Assembly (NCBI GenBank): GCA_900547195.1
Contig: URFQ01000072.1
Location: forward strand, 1 to 12,893
DNA length: 12,893 nucleotides
DNA from: an uncultured Butyricicoccus sp.
Lineage (GTDB): Bacteria > Bacillota > Clostridia > Oscillospirales > Butyricicoccaceae
Reading direction: 5' to 3'
Each line of letters opens with the position of its first letter. The stretch's first letter is position 1. Below are positions 1 to 4,740 of this stretch, in pieces. The position numbers and the translations under genes are program-made. The notes beneath the pieces are model-generated. The model was not told the origin of the DNA. It saw only the letters and a program-made list of their open reading frames with translations, and did no database searches.

Positions 1-326
1 GTGATGATTTTCGTGCCGGAAAATTTAAATGCCTGCGAGACAATGCCCTGGTCAATGCTATCGCCGCGCGCAAGGCGTTCCACTTCCATCACCAAAACAC
101 CTTCCCATTTTCCGGTTCCCACCTCGGAAAGCAGTTTTTGCATTTGAGGACGCGCGGCGATGGTTTCACCGGACACAATCTCTTCATAGACCGCGCCAAT
201 TTCCAGCTGCATTCGCTTTGCCAGTTCCAGCAATGCCATGCGATGCCGGGACAGCGTTTCGCCCGCGCCGGAGGCTTCCGCCTCTAAATCAGCCTGTGAT
301 TTTCGGAGGTATATTGCGTAAGACAT
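1..326 (-). CDS. Large serine recombinase (phage integrase), N-terminal part, cut by window edge
   Basis: Serine-recombinase integrases cut and rejoin attachment sites through a phosphoserine intermediate. The visible 108 residues match the resolvase N-terminal catalytic domain. They begin MSYAIYLRKSQAD, with the likely nucleophile Ser10 in the YLRKS motif. Further on are EEIVSGETIAARP (about residues 48-60) and GVLVMEVERLARG (about 76-88), which are the usual second and third conserved blocks. The ATG at 326-324 has GAGGGTG seven bases upstream on the minus strand. The recombinase and zinc-ribbon domains lie left of the window, so the end coordinate is not the true C-terminus. It reads away from the rest of the module, so one end of the integrated element probably lies to the left. 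Family assignment is firm; the attachment site is not visible. Confidence 0.9.
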   Translation of the reverse strand, partial: MSYAIYLRKSQADLEAEASGAGETLSRHRMALLELAKRMQLEIGAVYEEIVSGETIAARPQMQKLLSEVGTGKWEGVLVMEVERLARGDSIDQGIVSQAFKFSGTKII

Positions 327-350
327 GGTTTCACCCTCAGATAGTAATAT

Positions 351-379
351 TCCCGCCCGGGAAAGGGGCGGGATTTTTT
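351..379 (+). terminator. Intrinsic terminator ahead of toxin cassette 1
   Basis: TCCCGCCC (351-358) pairs with GGGCGGGA (366-373) around a 7-nt loop, followed by six T (374-379). Its right arm plus T tract (GGGCGGGATTTTT) recurs at 708-720 and, nearly identical, at 1065-1078, ending each toxin cassette. It would stop plus-strand transcription entering from the left. Confidence 0.75.
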
Positions 380-398
380 CTTGTATTTTGTCGGCTAT

Positions 399-404
399 TA
401 TAAT
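399..404 (+). promoter_or_regulatory. -10 box of toxin 1 promoter
   Basis: TATAAT at 399-404 lies about 75 bases before the toxin start. No good -35 hexamer is seen at the right spacing (TTTTCT at 376-381), so the promoter may be weaker than the opposing antisense promoter. In copy 2 the same box is TATGAT (740-745). Predicted RNA start is about 411. Confidence 0.5.
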
Positions 405-449
405 ATTCTTAAAATAAGGCGCAGCCGCGTCCGCGGTTGGCGGTTATTC

Positions 450-475
450 CCACCATCCCTGATGAAGGGAGGTGG
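450..475 (+). promoter_or_regulatory. Leader hairpin masking the toxin 1 ribosome binding site
   Basis: CCACC-A-TCCCT (450-460) pairs with AGGGA-GGTGG (466-475) around a GATGA loop with one bulged A. The right arm is the Shine-Dalgarno sequence of the ORF at 480. The folded leader should hide the ribosome site, a common control in type I toxin mRNAs. Confidence 0.6.
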
Positions 476-479
476 TGCT

Positions 480-566
480 ATGGTTACATATTCGGAGCTG
501 TTTCAGCTTCTTATGTTCCTTATTGCATTTGCCAGTCTGATTATTCAGATAAGCAAAAGAAAATGA
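480..566 (+). CDS. Small hydrophobic toxin-like peptide, copy 1 (Hol-Tox type)
   Basis: This 28-residue ORF begins MVTYSELFQLL, continues as one hydrophobic helix (about residues 8-24) and ends in a basic tail, QISKRK. That is the shape of the short putative holin-like toxins of Firmicutes, which are membrane peptides of type I toxin-antitoxin systems. AGGGAGGTGG lies just upstream of the ATG at 480. An in-frame opening extends to 381, but it lacks a ribosome site and runs through the leader. The stop codon sits in the left arm of a hairpin that ends a convergent antisense RNA. Family call rests on shape and context, not on a search. Toxicity is inferred. Confidence 0.72.
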   Translation: MVTYSELFQLLMFLIAFASLIIQISKRK

Positions 567-648
567 CCGCCCTACCCTTCCAAAAGTAAGCGGTCATTTC
601 TGACAGTTAATTTTCGGGAGTAACCGTCAACCGGCTGCGCCCTTTTCT
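553..648 (-). ncRNA. Antisense RNA 1, candidate type I antitoxin
   Basis: A consensus minus-strand promoter at 655-683 should start RNA near 648. It runs left about 95 nt to a hairpin (GCGGTCATTT at 590-599 with AAATGACCGC at 561-570). The hairpin is followed on the minus strand by TTTTCTTTT (complement of 552-560), a good intrinsic terminator. The RNA is complementary to the 3' end of the toxin mRNA, including its stop codon. This is the arrangement known for TxpA/RatA and BsrG/SR4. Ends are predicted. Confidence 0.68.
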
Positions 649-654
649 ATGTCT

Positions 655-683
655 ATTATAACCGCGATATATTTATTTGTCAA
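655..683 (-). promoter_or_regulatory. Consensus promoter of antisense RNA 1
   Basis: On the minus strand, TTGACA (683-678) and TATAAT (660-655) are separated by exactly 17 bases, a perfect match to the vegetative consensus. It faces left, against the toxin ORF. Confidence 0.8.
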
Positions 684-684
684 A

Positions 685-720
685 CCCGTCTTCTGGCGCC
701 AGCCGGAGGGCGGGATTTTT
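685..720 (+). terminator. Terminator of toxin 1 mRNA
   Basis: CCCGTC (685-690) pairs with GGCGGG (709-714, one T-G wobble) and an inner CTGGCGCCAG palindrome (692-701) adds structure. Five T follow (716-720). A toxin mRNA from about 411 to here would be about 310 nt. Confidence 0.55.
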
Positions 721-739
721 CTTGTATTTTGTCGGCTAT

Positions 740-745
740 TATGAT
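740..745 (+). promoter_or_regulatory. -10 box of toxin 2 promoter
   Basis: TATGAT aligns with TATAAT of copy 1 in an otherwise near-identical stretch. The single change should make it weaker. No clear -35 box. Confidence 0.45.
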
Positions 746-836
746 ATTCTTAAAATAAGGCGCAGCCGATCCCAGCGGTAAAGCGGTTATCTTCCTCACC
801 AATCCCCGAACAATATGACGGGAGGAGGTGATGCTT

Positions 837-926
837 GTGGTTACATATTCCGAACTAATCCAGTTTGTGATTATGCTCATAAGTTTTGCAGCTCTGATTA
901 TTCGGATTTCAGGCAAAAGAAAATGA
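837..926 (+). CDS. Small hydrophobic toxin-like peptide, copy 2 (GTG start)
   Basis: The ORF encodes 29 residues starting (M)VTYSELIQFVIML and ending RISGKRK, collinear with copy 1: polar start, one hydrophobic helix, basic tail. I chose the GTG at 837 because it aligns with the ATG of copy 1 and lies the right distance after GGGAGGAGGTG. An in-frame ATG at 831 would add two residues but directly abuts the ribosome site. GGTGA (827-831) pairs with TCACC (796-800) and CGGG (819-822) with CCCG (805-808), so this leader also appears to mask its ribosome site. The stop overlaps the terminator hairpin of the antisense RNA. Confidence 0.68.
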   Translation: MVTYSELIQFVIMLISFAALIIRISGKRK

Positions 927-1007
927 CCGCCCTCACTCCTACATGATAGCGGTCATTTCTTATGACAATCTGAGGGAGTAACCGCTTACCGGCTGCGCCC
1001 TTTTTCT
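913..1007 (-). ncRNA. Antisense RNA 2, candidate type I antitoxin
   Basis: Same design as antisense RNA 1. The promoter is at 1014-1042 and the predicted start about 1007. The terminator hairpin GCGGTCATTT (949-958)/AAATGACCGC (921-930) is followed on the minus strand by TTTTCTTTT. The stem is identical to copy 1, whereas loop and body differ. The two RNAs may thus be partly specific for their own toxin mRNA. Ends are predicted. Confidence 0.66.
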
Positions 1008-1013
1008 ATGTCT

Positions 1014-1042
1014 ATTATAACCGCGATATATTTATTTGTCAA
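1014..1042 (-). promoter_or_regulatory. Consensus promoter of antisense RNA 2
   Basis: Minus-strand TTGACA (1042-1037), 17-base spacer, TATAAT (1019-1014). The whole promoter is identical to that of copy 1. Confidence 0.8.
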
Positions 1043-1044
1043 CT

Positions 1045-1078
1045 CCGTTCAGTGCTAGGACGCTGGGCGGGATTTTTT
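1045..1078 (+). terminator. Terminator of toxin 2 mRNA
   Basis: CCGTTCAG (1045-1052) pairs with CTGGGCGG (1063-1070, two T-G wobbles), followed by GA and six T (1073-1078). The right arm matches the other two cassette terminators and the left arm differs. Confidence 0.65.
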
Positions 1079-1080
1079 CA

Positions 1081-1095
1081 TGTCCAAATTAAACA
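1081..1095. promoter_or_regulatory. 15-bp palindrome site 1 (degenerate right half)
   Basis: TGTCCAAATTAAACA. The left half matches the window-wide motif TGTCCAANTTGGACA and the right half has AA for GG. It lies next to the 3' end of the lipoprotein gene. Confidence 0.5.
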
Positions 1096-1767
1096 CTATT
1101 CATTCTCCATATTGGCAATGACTTGTTCATCCAAAGTATCTTTATGGATTCCTAGCGAAATATATACAATATTTCCGCTTTCGTTAGTAGCGCCACTAAG
1201 AGTAAAAACAGCGTCACCTATTGCTGTTTGTGGTTGTTCCGCATAGTTTCCGATGTTGTCAAGCAACCATTGCTTTGCAGCATCAGTATCAGCTGCATCA
1301 TAAGGCAATGTAATGCAGTAGCCTAAGTATTGTTCGGCAATTGCCATAACATCATCATTGGATGATAACCCGGTTGATTCCAATCCAACTATGCCCGTTG
1401 TGATTTGATAATCGCCATCACAGGTCAAAGAATAATCCAAAGAGATGCCTGTCCCGGGAAGGTCGTAGATGGAAGATGTAATAAATTTTCCATGCACATC
1501 ACTTTTTGTGTGAGAAATGCCGCCTTGCGGCATCCCAATAGATTGTTCAAGGCCAAGTCGGACATCAGTAATATGAGAGCCTAAAATTCCAACAACATCA
1601 GTATTTTCTACCGGCGTACTTATTGATGCGTTTGATTGCACGGATGATGCGGAAACAGCAGGATCAGTCGATACAGATGAACTGGATACAGCACCTTGTG
1701 TAGATTGTCCGCATCCAGAAAGCAGGATGCAGTATAAAACAAAGAATGCAAAAATACGTTTTTTCAT
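1096..1767 (-). CDS. Secreted lipoprotein, unknown function
   Basis: This 223-aa protein has a typical lipoprotein signal: KKR at residues 2-4, a hydrophobic stretch and the lipobox LSGC with Cys19. It should be anchored on the outer face of the membrane. A Ser/Thr/Ala-rich linker follows (about 20-50), then a globular part without a motif I recognise. The ATG at 1767 has GGAGG seven bases upstream. It starts 30 bases after the stop of the exonuclease gene and is probably co-transcribed with it. A lipoprotein between integrase and repressor recalls Ltp of Streptococcus thermophilus phage TP-J34, which blocks superinfecting phage DNA entry. That parallel is positional only. Palindrome sites 1 and 2 flank the gene in opposite orientation. 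Confidence 0.8.
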   Translation of the reverse strand: MKKRIFAFFVLYCILLSGCGQSTQGAVSSSSVSTDPAVSASSVQSNASISTPVENTDVVGILGSHITDVRLGLEQSIGMPQGGISHTKSDVHGKFITSSIYDLPGTGISLDYSLTCDGDYQITTGIVGLESTGLSSNDDVMAIAEQYLGYCITLPYDAADTDAAKQWLLDNIGNYAEQPQTAIGDAVFTLSGATNESGNIVYISLGIHKDTLDEQVIANMENE

Positions 1768-1779
1768 AAAACCTCCATG

Positions 1780-1794
1780 TGTTTAAATTGGACA
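1780..1794. promoter_or_regulatory. 15-bp palindrome site 2 (degenerate left half)
   Basis: TGTTTAAATTGGACA. On the minus strand it reads TGTCCAATTTAAACA, one base different from site 1. It ends 12 bases before the lipoprotein start codon, between that gene and the exonuclease stop. Confidence 0.55.
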
Positions 1795-1797
1795 CGG

Positions 1798-3672
1798 TTA
1801 CATATTGTGCCGTTCGCCAAAAAAGATGATGCCGTTTTTAAGCTTTTGGCGATATGTACATTGCCCTGCAAACATAATATCGGGATGAATGCAATATCCA
1901 GCTTCACTGCACTGCATATATTGAGAGCAGCAGTCAAAACCGTTTGCTTGCAGGAGCTTTTCATAGATGTCCACAAAGACCGTATGATTTGTAGTTTGCT
2001 CCAGCCAATAGGTCAAACCCTTTGCAGAGGTGCGCGGCCAGTCATCCTCATTTGTACGATTCTCCAGATTCAGCTCTGCATTCGATAGAATGCGGGAAAT
2101 GATAGGGGCAGCTTCGACATATTTTTTGCGGACGCCTTTAAAACGGAAACAGGTCTGACCGAGAATCACAACCGTCCAATACGGGTCGCCTTTTTTCGGG
2201 CTGCGCAGAGTGGCCTTGACCCGGCTCAGGTCATATGCTTCCGGAGCAGCATCAAGCTGCGCATGGATACAAGCCTCCAGACGTTTCGCAAGACGCTCCT
2301 CCGGCACGGGACTGTTGGAAGCAGAGATCTCAGAAGACTGCTTCGGCACGGTTTCGGATATGGAAGCAGAAGTCGGCTCGGATTCCTGATGGAGCAGCGT
2401 AAGAAATTCATCTTCGCTCAGAATGCGAAGATCCTGACCTTTGGCAATATACTCCTCAGCCTTCTTGAGTTTGCCGCTCTTCTTTTCCGGATTTGATGCG
2501 CCGCCAACGATTAAGATATTCACCTTTTTGGTGACGCCATCTGCACAGTATCCACCGGCATCTGCGATTGCCTGCATCGCATCGCCGTCACTCATATGCA
2601 CCATACTTCCGGTGATAACACAGGTTTGCTGATAAAGCGGATGAGACGGATCGAAGATTTGAACCGACGGCACAATGTCCTTGGCGCGGGGGCGGCTTTT
2701 AAAGCGAGTAAAATCCTGCTGAGAAATTTTAGGCTTTGCTTTTGATTTAAGACCGAGCAACTCCAATTCTTCAGAAGGCTGCTCCAACTCAACACAAGGC
2801 ATTCGAACTTCAACAGAGCGCGGAGACATCCGCTGAAGGGATTCGAAACACAGACGAGTGGTTTCACAGTCGATCAATGCGCGATGCGCACCCTCCGGTA
2901 CCACATCGAGCGCCTCTGCGACCTGTGTAAGTTTATAACCATCGAGTTTCAGAACTTTATGCGCCAGAGAGAGGGTATCAATATAGGGGTTTGGGAGAGT
3001 GCAATGACAAATATCTGATGTAATCCGCCGGCAGATCGGCAGGTCAAACGTAGCGATATTATGACCAATCAGGATAGAATCCCTGATAAATGAAAGAAAA
3101 TTCGGCATGACATCTTGAATCATAGGCGCGTCTGCGACCATTTCGTTTGTAATGCCGGTTATGTCCGCGACATCAAGGGGAATTGGGTTTTCCGGCTGAA
3201 CGAGCTGGTCAAACGTTGCAGCGACTCGCCCGTCTTCAACACGTATGGCGGAGATTTCGATAATTTCAGCGAATCTCTGGTTTACACCCGTTGTTTCAAT
3301 GTCGAAACAGACATAATCAAGCAACAGGCCATCTACATTGCTCTCAAAGTCATCGTCATTGTCACCGCTGTTACCCGTTGTTTTATCAGTCAACGTGTTC
3401 ATGGAAGATAATTTCGAGGAAGCGCCCACCTGCATATCTTTCAAATGCTCTGGATGAATCGAATGCAGCTCGCCATTGACCTCAATCACGATAAAGGTTT
3501 TATCGAGGTATCCGACAACCTTGCATGGTACCGGAGTTTCTGTAAAAATACCGGTATAAATCAGCGGTTTTGGCTCTGTGTAGGATTTTGGAGTTAGTGT
3601 TAACCGCTTTAGGAATTCAAGAAGCTCATTTGGGTCCGAAATTCGAATCCAGCCGTCTGTGGGACAAATCAT
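1798..3672 (-). CDS. DEDDh 3'-5' exonuclease with BRCT domain
   Basis: This 624-aa protein has three recognisable parts. Residues 1-110 are an uncharacterised head with a low-complexity acidic linker at its end. Residues 118-285 are a DnaQ/PolC-epsilon-type exonuclease with all five DEDDh residues visible: D124 and E126 (CFDIETTG), D210 (GHNIATFD), H263 and D268 (HRALID). Residues 345-428 are a BRCT domain of the kind found in NAD-dependent ligase (CVITG start, VNILIVGG core, DEF end). The C-terminal part (about 470-624) ends in a cysteine cluster (CCSQYMQC, GYC, GQC) that may bind a metal. There is no polymerase domain, so this is not PolC. RBS AAAGGA precedes the ATG at 3672. It looks like cargo of the lysogeny region, with a DNA-processing role (repair or defence) that is inferred. 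Confidence 0.85.
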   Translation of the reverse strand: MICPTDGWIRISDPNELLEFLKRLTLTPKSYTEPKPLIYTGIFTETPVPCKVVGYLDKTFIVIEVNGELHSIHPEHLKDMQVGASSKLSSMNTLTDKTTGNSGDNDDDFESNVDGLLLDYVCFDIETTGVNQRFAEIIEISAIRVEDGRVAATFDQLVQPENPIPLDVADITGITNEMVADAPMIQDVMPNFLSFIRDSILIGHNIATFDLPICRRITSDICHCTLPNPYIDTLSLAHKVLKLDGYKLTQVAEALDVVPEGAHRALIDCETTRLCFESLQRMSPRSVEVRMPCVELEQPSEELELLGLKSKAKPKISQQDFTRFKSRPRAKDIVPSVQIFDPSHPLYQQTCVITGSMVHMSDGDAMQAIADAGGYCADGVTKKVNILIVGGASNPEKKSGKLKKAEEYIAKGQDLRILSEDEFLTLLHQESEPTSASISETVPKQSSEISASNSPVPEERLAKRLEACIHAQLDAAPEAYDLSRVKATLRSPKKGDPYWTVVILGQTCFRFKGVRKKYVEAAPIISRILSNAELNLENRTNEDDWPRTSAKGLTYWLEQTTNHTVFVDIYEKLLQANGFDCCSQYMQCSEAGYCIHPDIMFAGQCTYRQKLKNGIIFFGERHNM

Positions 3673-3693
3673 AGGAGTTCAATCCTTTCTGCA

Positions 3694-3708
3694 AGTCCAG
3701 TTTGGACA
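3694..3708. promoter_or_regulatory. 15-bp palindrome site 3
   Basis: AGTCCAGTTTGGACA has arms GTCCA and TGGAC around GTT. It lies 21 bases upstream of the exonuclease start and just after a possible -10 box, where a bound protein would cover the transcription start. Confidence 0.6.
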
Positions 3709-3710
3709 TT

Positions 3711-3738
3711 TCTATATTTCTGCTTGACAAAATGGAAA
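3711..3738 (-). promoter_or_regulatory. Possible promoter of the exonuclease-lipoprotein operon
   Basis: Minus-strand TTTCCA (3738-3733), 16 bases, TATAGA (3716-3711). The -35 match is weak. Position supports it, since it is back to back with the LexA-controlled promoter and palindrome site 3 follows. Confidence 0.35.
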
Positions 3739-3752
3739 ACCCGCACTATTAT
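3724..3752 (+). promoter_or_regulatory. Strong promoter facing the repressor gene
   Basis: TTGACA (3724-3729), 17-base spacer, TATTAT (3747-3752), giving a start near 3759. A LexA-type box follows immediately, so the promoter should be silent until SOS induction. Confidence 0.75.
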
Positions 3753-3766
3753 GATAAGCAAATACA

Positions 3767-3780
3767 AGAACGAATGTTCG
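3767..3780. promoter_or_regulatory. LexA (SOS) box
   Basis: AGAACGAATGTTCG fits the Bacillus LexA/DinR consensus CGAACRNRYGTTYG at every position but the first. It spans about +9 to +22 of the promoter at 3724-3752, where bound LexA would block transcription. I see no second box nearby. Confidence 0.72.
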
Positions 3781-3799
3781 GTAAAAGGGAGCGGTGCAT

Positions 3800-3937
3800 A
3801 TGACATACGAAACAGAACTGCTGCGAGTGATACACTCCAGTGATCATCAAAAGGAACTTATCTCTTTTGCTCGTCAGCTTTGCGAATCGCTTCTGCTTTC
3901 ACAGCCTGAAGAACAAATGCTTTCTGATCCTTGGTAA
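3800..3937 (+). CDS. 45-aa SOS-controlled peptide, candidate antirepressor
   Basis: The ORF begins MTYETELLRVIHSS and ends LSDPW. It is acidic and mostly helical by eye, with no known motif. GGGAG lies nine bases before the ATG at 3800, behind a strong promoter and a LexA box. It converges on the repressor gene and overlaps its 3' end by 80 bases, and the transcript ends at a terminator inside that gene. Its short helical form resembles small early phage proteins. The repressor cannot cleave itself, so a LexA-controlled product beside it is a natural antirepressor candidate, as with Tum of coliphage 186. The function is inferred. The RNA could instead act as antisense. Confidence 0.55.
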   Translation: MTYETELLRVIHSSDHQKELISFARQLCESLLLSQPEEQMLSDPW

Positions 3938-4208
3938 GTTTTCGAAAATCCGTCAGCAGTGCCGCTTCATCGGAGCTTAAGTCAGCGTCCTCGTGAGAGG
4001 GCGCTTTTTTTGTATTTTGAGTTCCTAATAATTCATCAGCAGAAACTCCAAATAACTCTACAAGACGAGCAAGCGTTTCCGGATTTGGAGTTGCCTTATC
4101 AGTTTCCCATCTTGCAACAGCTTGTTGAGAAACAAAAAGTTCTTTAGCAAGTGATGCTTGAGACATACCGCTTTGTTTTCTTAACTTTTTGAGTCGTTCA
4201 CTAAACAT
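3858..4208 (-). CDS. XRE-family repressor (CI-like, no peptidase domain)
   Basis: This 116-aa protein has an N-terminal helix-turn-helix domain (about residues 5-61): RLKKLRKQSGMSQ, SQQAVARWE as recognition helix, then FGVSADELLG. An acidic/basic tail (65-116) may dimerise. I chose the ATG at 4208 because it starts the domain and has GAGGAG upstream. The same frame stays open to 4499, but that extension runs through promoters and operators. Divergent from the Cro-like gene, with a palindromic operator over its own promoter, it is the likely lysogeny repressor and autoregulated. It has no S24 LexA-like peptidase, so RecA-stimulated self-cleavage is not expected. Its 3' third is overlapped by the opposing SOS transcript. 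Confidence 0.85.
   Translation of the reverse strand: MFSERLKKLRKQSGMSQASLAKELFVSQQAVARWETDKATPNPETLARLVELFGVSADELLGTQNTKKAPSHEDADLSSDEAALLTDFRKLTKDQKAFVLQAVKAEAIRKADEQKR
3984..4011 (+). terminator. Terminator of the SOS transcript, inside the repressor gene
   Basis: AGCGTCCTC (3984-3992) pairs with GAGGGCGCT (3997-4005) over nine base pairs (one T-G wobble) around a GTGA tetraloop, followed by six T. It serves only the plus strand and lies in the coding sequence of the opposing repressor. With the start near 3759 it defines an RNA of about 250 nt. Confidence 0.75.
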
Positions 4209-4224
4209 AACAACACTCCTCGGT

Positions 4225-4250
4225 ACAATCATTATACTACTAATGATTGT
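4225..4250. promoter_or_regulatory. Repressor operator palindrome
   Basis: ACAATCATTA (4225-4234) and TAATGATTGT (4241-4250) are perfect 10-bp arms around TACTAC. The palindrome covers the -10 box of the repressor's own promoter, which fits autoregulation by the repressor or the Cro-like protein. Confidence 0.7.
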
Positions 4251-4258
4251 AATATCAA
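4231..4258 (-). promoter_or_regulatory. Repressor promoter
   Basis: Minus-strand TTGATA (4258-4253), 16 bases, TATAAT (4236-4231). Its start would be about 4224, just ahead of the repressor's ribosome site. Confidence 0.65.
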
Positions 4259-4269
4259 CAAAAAAAGAC

Positions 4270-4298
4270 TTGACAACAATAAAAAATAGTTGTATTGT
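4270..4298 (+). promoter_or_regulatory. Rightward early (lytic) promoter
   Basis: TTGACA (4270-4275), 17 bases, TATTGT (4293-4298). It drives the Cro-like gene and probably the early genes beyond. Inverted repeats cover its downstream half. Confidence 0.65.
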
Positions 4299-4310
4299 TG
4301 ATATACAACA
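4289..4310. promoter_or_regulatory. Operator inverted repeats on the rightward promoter
   Basis: GTTGTAT (4289-4295) is inverted as ATACAAC (4303-4309), and TGTTG-ATATA-CAACA (4296-4310) is nested in it. A related stretch, TTGTAATATCAACA, lies at 4247-4260. These are likely sites for the repressor or the Cro-like protein. Confidence 0.5.
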
Positions 4311-4332
4311 AAAGATAGTAAGGAGGGAGCGC

Positions 4333-4536
4333 ATGAAAAACAAAGTGGCAGCAATCCGAAAACGGATACATATGACGCAATGCGAATTAGCAGATAAGTG
4401 CGGTGCATCGCAGCAATGGATTAGCCGAGTAGAATTAGGCAAATGTGAACCATCGCTGAAAATGGCATCCGTGCTTGCTCGTACTCTCGGCTGCACCATC
4501 GACGAGATGTTTGACAGCGGAAAGGAGGCGGAGTGA
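4333..4536 (+). CDS. Cro-like XRE regulator
   Basis: A 67-aa single-domain helix-turn-helix protein: IRKRIHMTQCELADKCG, recognition helix SQQWISRVE, then LGCTIDEMF. The ATG at 4333 follows AAGGAGGGAG. It is divergent from the repressor and first on the rightward transcript, the usual place of a Cro-type gene. Its C-terminal helix (LGCTIDEMF) closely matches that of the XRE protein at 5049 (FGCTIDELF), also in DNA, so the two may be old duplicates. Confidence 0.82.
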   Translation: MKNKVAAIRKRIHMTQCELADKCGASQQWISRVELGKCEPSLKMASVLARTLGCTIDEMFDSGKEAE

Positions 4537-4575
4537 AATCACATTTCGAAGAAAAATCAATAGAGGTGAAACCAA

Positions 4576-4740
4576 ATGAGAATTAATAAGAATGCGCCAA
4601 TAACCGATATTATCGGTTCGCATGAACGTAGAATATCGACATTGGAATTGATTTTTAGTATTTTTGCGTTGATTAGTTGTTTTAAATTATTCTCCAAAGT
4701 TTTGGCTGATAACTCGCACAATCTCTCTCAAGGTATCTGA
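4576..4740 (+). CDS. 54-aa possible membrane peptide
   Basis: The ORF starts MRINKNAPITD and has one hydrophobic segment (about residues 25-42, LELIFSIFALISCFKLF). GAGGTGA is well placed before the ATG at 4576. It sits 39 bases after the Cro-like gene. Its last 54 bases overlap the convergent gene at 4687-4980, so one of the two could be spurious. No family recognised. Confidence 0.4.
   Translation: MRINKNAPITDIIGSHERRISTLELIFSIFALISCFKLFSKVLADNSHNLSQGI

Larger units (their letters stand above)
366..683. repeat. Tandem cassette copy 1 (toxin plus antisense RNA)
   Basis: This stretch is repeated almost collinearly at 708-1042. The order is terminator right arm, toxin promoter, GGCGCAGCCG box, leader hairpin, hydrophobic ORF, stop-overlapping hairpin, CGGCTGCGCC box and consensus minus-strand promoter. 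The ends are most alike; the leader, the loop and parts of the ORF have diverged. This pattern suggests an old tandem duplication kept under selection. Confidence 0.85.
708..1042. repeat. Tandem cassette copy 2 (toxin plus antisense RNA)
   Basis: Second copy of the unit at 366-683, with every functional element in the same order. The promoter boxes, GGCGCAGCCG and CGGCTGCGCC boxes, hairpin arms and antisense promoter are nearly unchanged. The leader and the ORF differ at many positions. Confidence 0.85.

Noticed and set aside
29..403. 124-aa plus-strand ORF over the left edge
   Set aside because: It lies opposite the serine recombinase, whose motifs are unmistakable, and has no ribosome site.
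561..599. Hairpin at the toxin stop as terminator of the toxin mRNA
   Set aside because: No T tract follows on the plus strand (TTTCTGACAG). The T-rich side is on the minus strand, so it ends the antisense RNA.
1081..1095. TGTCCAA palindromes as LexA boxes
   Set aside because: They do not match GAAC-4-GTTC; the one LexA box is at 3767-3780.
1798..3672. Exonuclease gene as DNA polymerase III PolC
   Set aside because: Only the exonuclease domain is shared; there is no polymerase or PHP domain, and a BRCT domain is present.
4209..4499. N-terminal extension of the repressor ORF to 213 aa
   Set aside because: The extra part runs through two promoters, operators and the Cro-like gene. The family domain begins at 4208, with a ribosome site.
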